NCBI GenBank assembly: GCA_963995505.1
Contig: OZ023192.1
Location: forward strand, 4,261,001 to 4,325,000
DNA from: Hypericum androsaemum
Taxonomy: Eukaryota > Streptophyta > Magnoliopsida > Malpighiales > Hypericaceae
Direction of reading: 5' to 3'
Length of the DNA: 64,000 nucleotides
Shown: positions 58,650 to 64,000 of the stretch, in pieces
How positions within the stretch are numbered: position 1 is the stretch's first letter
How the letters are laid out: each line of letters begins with the position of its first letter
The notes under the pieces: generated by a model
Seen by the model: the letters and a program-made list of their open reading frames with translations, nothing else
Told to the model about the DNA's origin: nothing
Databases searched by the model: none
Translations under genes and position numbers: made by a program

Positions 58650-60579
58650 CGTGGAACTGAGTTGGAACTGGTTGTCGTTTTGGGGGATTGAGTTAAGTTA
58701 GGTTGGATTGAAATTCTTTCTAGACGGATTTTTATTTTATTTTTATTTTTGTTAATTTTGAGTTTTTGAGTTGGAATTGATAATTTTTTTATATGAAATT
58801 GATCATTCTTTTTGTACAGTGAGGAATGAGAATACATTATTTGAGTTTTATGATAACTGTATTGATATATTGTCATATCTGTGCAAAAAATTAAACATTT
58901 ATACCGAAAAATTGTAGAATTTTGCTACTTATATTAAATGTTATAGAATTTTGCACGGTTAAAAGTAAAATTTTACACTTCTATCTATTTAAATATTAAA
59001 TATTAAATAAAATATTACATATTACGTCATGACCATATTTTTGACCACGCCACTGCTATTTAAGTGTAGTCCAACTCTTTTAACTATTCATTTAATTTGC
59101 TACTGCTTATTCAGGTTGTTCTCTAGTGTTACGTGCGTTGTTTAATTGCTGTCTTTTTACAGATTGGCACGAGGCCATTGTAAGAGAATCCAATGTTGTT
59201 GGGGAATTCGTAATTTAATATTTTCTTTTCTAAACTGCCACAGAATTGCTGGATTGCATCATATAGAATGTGCTAGCATTCCCGGACCAATGGCCTTAGG
59301 ATCCCCTTTTTATTTATGCAATAATCCAATCCAGCTGGAACTGTGGATTTTCGTAACTATTTGTCTAAACTTTTCGTAGATGACCAATTAATATTGGAAT
59401 AAAGATCAAATAAGTCTTTCTATATACACAAAAAGTTTAATTAACACTATTTACTCGAAATAGGTTCATTTAGCACTCCGTACCTATCAAAACAAATCAA
59501 TTAAAACCTACATATCAATTTTTCGATGACCGGTGATGACACATCAACATGTTACGTGGCGCCCAACTCATATGTGGTATAAATTGTTGAGTTGGACACC
59601 ACGTAACGTGCTGATATGTCACCGAATCATCAAAAAATAATCTCAGGGTTTTAATTGATCCGTTTTGATAAGTACGAGATGCTAAATGGACCTATTTCGA
59701 GTAAAAGATGTTAATTGGAATTTTTGTATATTTAGAGTGGCTTATTTGATTTTTATTTCATTAATATTTGAACTTGGTTGGTTCAAGTTTTTGGAAAACT
59801 CAATGTCTACATATAAGATGATTGGCTTTGGGATCTAGAGAATTTTTTTTCTAAAGTGGAGAGGCAATTAGAGACAAACGACACATTGGGAGTTTGGTAA
59901 CTGAGAGTGATATTTTATAGATTGAGTGAATAAATGGAATCTATGGGTAAATAAATCATGTTAATGTATATAATGTAAATGGACCGAGAGTTAGATACCT
60001 AAATTTACTTTTAAAATTTTTTGAATAAAAATTTTACAAATGTAAAAAATATTATCGCTACATCTGCCACATAGTGACAAAAAATATTGTACATGGACCA
60101 CCACCGCCTTAATTTTGCTCCGCCATATTTTAGAGCGTTGTGGTTTTGCAACCAACAACAGCTGTCTCGTTGGAAGCCAGGTCTACTACGTTGACCTCAT
60201 ATGATCGTATTTTTCTAATAATCTCTTTTCTGTTCGTAAAACTTAAACTCTTCGAATTTAAATTTCTTAAGATCAATCCAAACTCCGATCGATTGGAGGT
60301 GCCTTAAGGACGTAAAAAGCTATTTGGACGTGCAAAATAGAATATTTAAAGTAAGGTTTTCAAAAACGATCCGAAGAACGATTCAGATATTGGTCTGATC
60401 TCTGAATTGACCGGTCCGATTGGACTATTTTTTAGATATTGTAGAACATTTTTTATTTATATAGAGGTAAATAATATGGGTAAATAACTAAATATATATC
60501 TGAAAATAACTTTGTTCACCTTAGATTTAAGAATTCAACTATTAGAGAAATGCAAAATTCGAAAAAATTGGGAAAAAAT
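58650..60579. other. Downstream spacer of the DUF1005 gene
   Basis: AT-rich 3' region without other genes; contains the fold-back element at 59397-59763. The 77-codon frame at 59146-59379 has no recognisable product. Confidence 0.4.
59397..59763. repeat. Fold-back element (MITE-like), about 367 bp
   Basis: The left arm (59397-59574) and right arm (59583-59763) pair along their length: ACTCGAAATAGGTTCATTTAGC against its inverse near 59685-59705, and CATGTTACGTGGCGCCCAACTC against GAGTTGGACACCACGTAACGTG. No coding capacity. Confidence 0.8.
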
Positions 60580-61853
60580 TGTTAGCTAGAATATTAGTAA
60601 ATAATGGTTTAACACGAGTATATAAATCGTAAGCAATATGAAAGTATAGAGTAGGAATATGCTCACGATCACACTTCGAGCTAAGTGTGTAAGACGTCGT
60701 CTTCTAAGTACGAACTTCGGATGCAATCCTGGACGAGGCCACAGTTTAACCGTGTGCCCTTAAACTCTTATTACCCGCCTACGTGCTTCAGGCCTCCGTG
60801 GGTAAGAGAGTTCCCAAGGTACAACGCCCAACCTCGTGTACAAGAAAGAAGCACTTCCGTACACCTTTCGAACCTTTCGTAGCCTTAGAACTCCGACACG
60901 ATGAAAGTGAGAAATGCTATGCTATGGAGGGAGAAGTAGAGAGCTCAAGGAAGAGTGTGAGCTGGGATAATTTGGAATGAAGGAGGTGGGCTCCTTTTAT
61001 AGGCAGCCTTGGACCTCCAACAGCCAAATTCGGATTTAATAGGACCATTAACCCACCCATTAAATGGGCTGTTACAAGACCCATAAAACCCCCATATTCA
61101 TTAGGCTGTTATCCCATTTATTGGCTTGAATTTAAATTCGAAATTTAAATTCAAAGCCACCTGGAAGGTGAAGAAGATTCCAGAGTGTGGGCTTGTCCAA
61201 ACGGAAGCCCAAGAAGCCCAGAGGACTTTTTGGGCCTAGGATCGCTACAACAAGTCCGGCCCAGTTCTAAAAAGATAAGGCCCTGGAACCTGGAACAATT
61301 CCCACAAACCCACAATCCCGCAACCCGCACCCGCACCCGCACCCGAGCCCGAGCCCGAGCCCGAGCTGGCCCGGTCCAGGGCGGGGCGGGGCGGGGCGGG
61401 GCGCGCGCGCGTGCGTGCGTGCCGAGCCGAGCCGGACGGACGGACGGACGGACGGCGCGAGAAGCTTCTCCCTTCTCCACCAGTTTACCCATGCTAGACT
61501 TCTAGTCCCTTATAAACTTGTCTCAGTATGGTGCGCTAACCAATGTGGGATTGTGCTTATTTTAATAACAACCATACCACTTTAAAGCCAATTTTCATTC
61601 ACCCCGAGAATTGAATTTTCGCAAGTGTTATATATCGTTACGATGCTCTATCAACGAGCTTCGTATTGATCTCACAAACACCCAAAATCAATTGGTGTGA
61701 CCTTCAATTAAATTAGCTCAAAGTTACCTACTAATTACTTAGTAATTATATTTAATTAGGATTCTCCCTCTAATTAAATATTTGGGCCAAAGCCCAATAC
61801 ACTCACTTTTATTGGGCCATCTCTTCCTTGGTTAATAAACCAATTCTCCAACA
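60580..61853 (-). mobile_element. Solo LTR of a retrotransposon
   Basis: 1274 bp with TG...CA ends: TGTTAGCTAG at the left and TTCTCCAACA at the right, flanked by a perfect 5-bp duplication AAAAT (60575-60579 and 61854-61858). No internal domains or second LTR were found nearby. The minus orientation is suggested because the reverse complement begins TGTTGGAGAATTGG, a common plant LTR start. It holds GC-rich simple repeats at 61312-61460. Confidence 0.85.
61312..61460. repeat. Cluster of GC-rich microsatellites in the solo LTR
   Basis: In order: (CCCGCA)n, (CCCGAG)n, (GGGGC)n with four or more G-runs, (GC)n, (GTGC)n, then (GGAC)n. Five motifs abut in about 150 bp. The G-run part could form a G-quadruplex. 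Confidence 0.9.
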
Positions 61854-62819
61854 AAAATCAGGGAGTTTGTAAGGGTTTTGTAAAAGTGGTTTCATTTCTA
61901 GGTGAACCACCCGGTTTGACTGAAAAAATCTAGGCGAACCATCTAATCCGACCGGAGTTCGACAGGTTCATTAGGTTCTCGTCCTGACCACTATTTCTGA
62001 GCCAATAACTTGGACGATTCATGGTCCGACCGCCAGTCAGATCTCGTGTTTAAAAACCTTGATTTAAAGGGTTGTTTTTTTAGAGAAATTTAAAGGGTTG
62101 TTAGATTGCGCAATCGAAAAAATTCTTTGCTTTTTTACATTCTGCATTGACTAGAGTCAACACATCGTTATCTACCTCATAGTCAATATTGACAAGACTA
62201 GAGTCAACGAGTAACGAATCATAATCAAATGCTAGAGGAAAAATAACTTCAATGAGCTTTATAACATTGGATATTAATAAAAGTGACCTTAGGAATTAAA
62301 TTCAAGGAGAGAAGGAGCAAACCTTAGGAATTACACAGGTTCATCACTCTTCCACCATTGGAAGAAATCAAGAATTGACATTTTCTTCACAAACCTCCAA
62401 ACTCTAAAGTAACATTGCAAACAGAAAACTTGATAGTTCAGCTGGTACAACATGTCCTTCAGATTCTTCACCAGTGCCATGTTAGTTTTAACCAGAGTAT
62501 CGGAGACAATGAATGGCCCCGCAACGGGAAGAAGTGTCTAACATGTTGTCCGTTGAACTGCCGGAGGCGTGTTGGCCACGGCGATAAGTCAGTAAAACAT
62601 ACACGGAAGATGTGCTGAAGAAAGCAACAAGATGCGGGAGGGTCATCAAGGGAAGTTGACAGATGTTATACAGGATATGACCGTGTTAGCTGCCTACATG
62701 TTTCTTGTCATTGATTCCATGTTTGTATATGGACACAAGAGAGAGATAAAGAGAGAAGAAAGTGCAACTAAACCTTTCACGCAACTCGAGCAAAGCATTA
62801 CAGCATGTTGATAGCATTC
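61854..62819. other. Spacer and 3' region of the acidic protein gene
   Basis: 61900-62060 has a block with CCGACCGGAGTTCGACAGGTTC and related phrases, similar to other dispersed blocks in the window. 62400-62819 probably contains the 3' UTR of the minus-strand gene that starts at the right edge; no separate gene seen. Confidence 0.4.
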
Positions 62820-64000
62820 TCATTCTGCTTCTGCAGCGTTTCTGTCATTGACTCCGTCTGAACTGCTTTCCGGCAGTGTACCGAGATCAACGCGAGACTC
62901 TTTCTCATCTTGGCCGATCTCAGGGTCAGAAGAATTATCAGGATCATGCCTTTCTTCGTTCTCTGCCTTGCTATCAGCATTTGAATCACCATGGTTCTCA
63001 TCTGCACCACCAGATTCACTGATGTTTTCAGGGTTCTCATTGTGAGAATCATCTTCAGTGTTGTCACTCGTTTTATCCGGCTTATCACTGTGAGTGGCAT
63101 CAGCAGTGTTGTTGACGGTGTGACCAGGCTCGTCACCGTGAGTAGCGTCTTTAGTGCTGTCACTGGCTATTACAGGGACAGCACTGTGAGTATCATCCTT
63201 AGTGTTGTTTACAGAAGACATTCCCGAATCTACCTCACCATCAGTAGTCACTTCAGGATTGATGTTCATTCTTGATGCATCAGACTCTAAGTGGGTAGAG
63301 GGACTCGAGGAACCTTTATCAGGATCCTGTTGTGCTCCATCTGTTTCCGTCTTGTTACCCTCTTGTCCCAATACAGTGGTATTTAGCTGTGTACTGTCTC
63401 CTGTAAATGAACCATTAGCTGCTCCGTCGTGCGATTGAGACTCCAAATTAATTTCTGCTCCGTCATGCTGAGAAATATTACTAGTTACTGTGTTGTTGCC
63501 AAGCAACTTCTCATCATCTGCAGGTGTCAAATTCAAAGGTTGACCGTTCTTCTGGTCACGATCCCCATGCACAACTTTGGTACCATTACTAGTAATATCG
63601 GTCATAATTACCAAATCTGTCGATGCTAAGTTCTTCTCACTGTGGTCTTGGTTTACATTCTCTGACTCCGTGCTTAGAGTGCGAGCATCATGAGTGACTG
63701 CACTAGAAGCATCATCTGCCTTGTAAATTTCCTCTCGAGCCTCGTGAGCATTCTGATCACCTCCATCTAGATCATGTTCACCTCCATCTAGATCCTGATC
63801 TTCCACTGTAGTTTCATGGTCTGGATTAACTTGACCTTCACCCTCTGCAACATCGATTTCTTCCTCCTCGCTGTCTTGTGCTTCTTTGTCTTCATCTCTA
63901 GGCTCCTCATCATGCTCACCTTCACCTTCTATTTTTTCTTGATTATGTTCGTCTATGTCATCGTCTCCATCTCCAGTATCATCATTATCTTCTTTCATTT
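62820..64000 (-). CDS. Acidic plant protein of unknown function, C-terminal part (runs off the right edge)
   Basis: At least 392 codons, open to the window edge; the ATG at 63996-63998 may be internal. Composition is dominated by Asp, Glu, Ser, Asn and Thr. It includes DDDIDEHNQEKIEGEGEHDE, EAREEIYKADDASSAVTHD, and a set of THSDKP/THGDEP/SHNENP repeats at about 63010-63200. The EAREE-YK-DDASSAVTHD block resembles a conserved plant family often labelled dentin sialophosphoprotein-like, which has a signal-anchor near its N-terminus; that part would lie outside this window. The protein is probably mostly disordered. No enzymatic motif was seen. The frame shows no breaks. Confidence 0.75.
   Translation of the reverse strand, partial: MKEDNDDTGDGDDDIDEHNQEKIEGEGEHDEEPRDEDKEAQDSEEEEIDVAEGEGQVNPDHETTVEDQDLDGGEHDLDGGDQNAHEAREEIYKADDASSAVTHDARTLSTESENVNQDHSEKNLASTDLVIMTDITSNGTKVVHGDRDQKNGQPLNLTPADDEKLLGNNTVTSNISQHDGAEINLESQSHDGAANGSFTGDSTQLNTTVLGQEGNKTETDGAQQDPDKGSSSPSTHLESDASRMNINPEVTTDGEVDSGMSSVNNTKDDTHSAVPVIASDSTKDATHGDEPGHTVNNTADATHSDKPDKTSDNTEDDSHNENPENISESGGADENHGDSNADSKAENEERHDPDNSSDPEIGQDEKESRVDLGTLPESSSDGVNDRNAAEAE

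Noticed and set aside
61151..61505. Overlapping ORFs on both strands with RARARA and similar repeats
   Set aside because: Products of the GC-rich microsatellites within the solo LTR.

Overview
The window is nuclear DNA from a flowering plant, probably a eudicot. Genes have spliced GT-AG introns and AT-rich spacers. Plant-only families are present: a plastid UbiA aromatic prenyltransferase, a DUF1005 protein and a type I MADS-box gene. Most of the rest is LTR retrotransposons. No rRNA, tRNA, CRISPR or bacterial-type operon was seen. The species cannot be named from this sequence.

Three genes look alive. (1) A ten-exon prenyltransferase gene at 14341-19266 (+) joins into 377 codons with every intron phase consistent and both Asp-rich motifs intact. 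(2) A two-exon DUF1005 gene at 56613-58649 (+) encodes 484 residues. (3) The acidic C-terminal part of a plant protein of unknown function lies at 62820-64000 (-) and runs off the right edge.

Layout. 1-2.4 kb: a decayed petuvirus-like endogenous pararetrovirus fragment. 2.5-6.2 kb: a dead inverted copy of the prenyltransferase gene that has lost exons 8-10. 6.9-10.4 kb: a long-inverted-repeat element with a decayed Copia element inside it. 10.4-13.9 kb: duplicated promoter pieces and a ROH1-like gene fragment. 14.3-19.3 kb: the intact prenyltransferase. 21-21.7 kb: two small gene relics, one like N-terminal protein methyltransferase. 22.5-32.9 kb: a two-level nest in which a cystatin-like gene copy is split by a Gypsy chromovirus and that is split by a Copia element, with target-site duplications at both levels. 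33.5-39.5 kb: an AGL62-like MADS pseudogene split by another Copia element. 39.7-40.8 kb: an apparently perfect 525-bp tandem duplication. 45.5-52.5 kb: a second cystatin-like gene copy split by a long-LTR Gypsy-type element that seems to lack reverse transcriptase. 56.6-58.6 kb: the DUF1005 gene. 60.6-61.9 kb: a solo LTR with a 5-bp target duplication.

No new multi-gene system was found. The most notable results are the prenyltransferase inverted duplication with one live and one dead arm, and the independent breakage of both cystatin-like copies by different retrotransposon lineages. All family names come from recognising motifs by eye; no database search was run.
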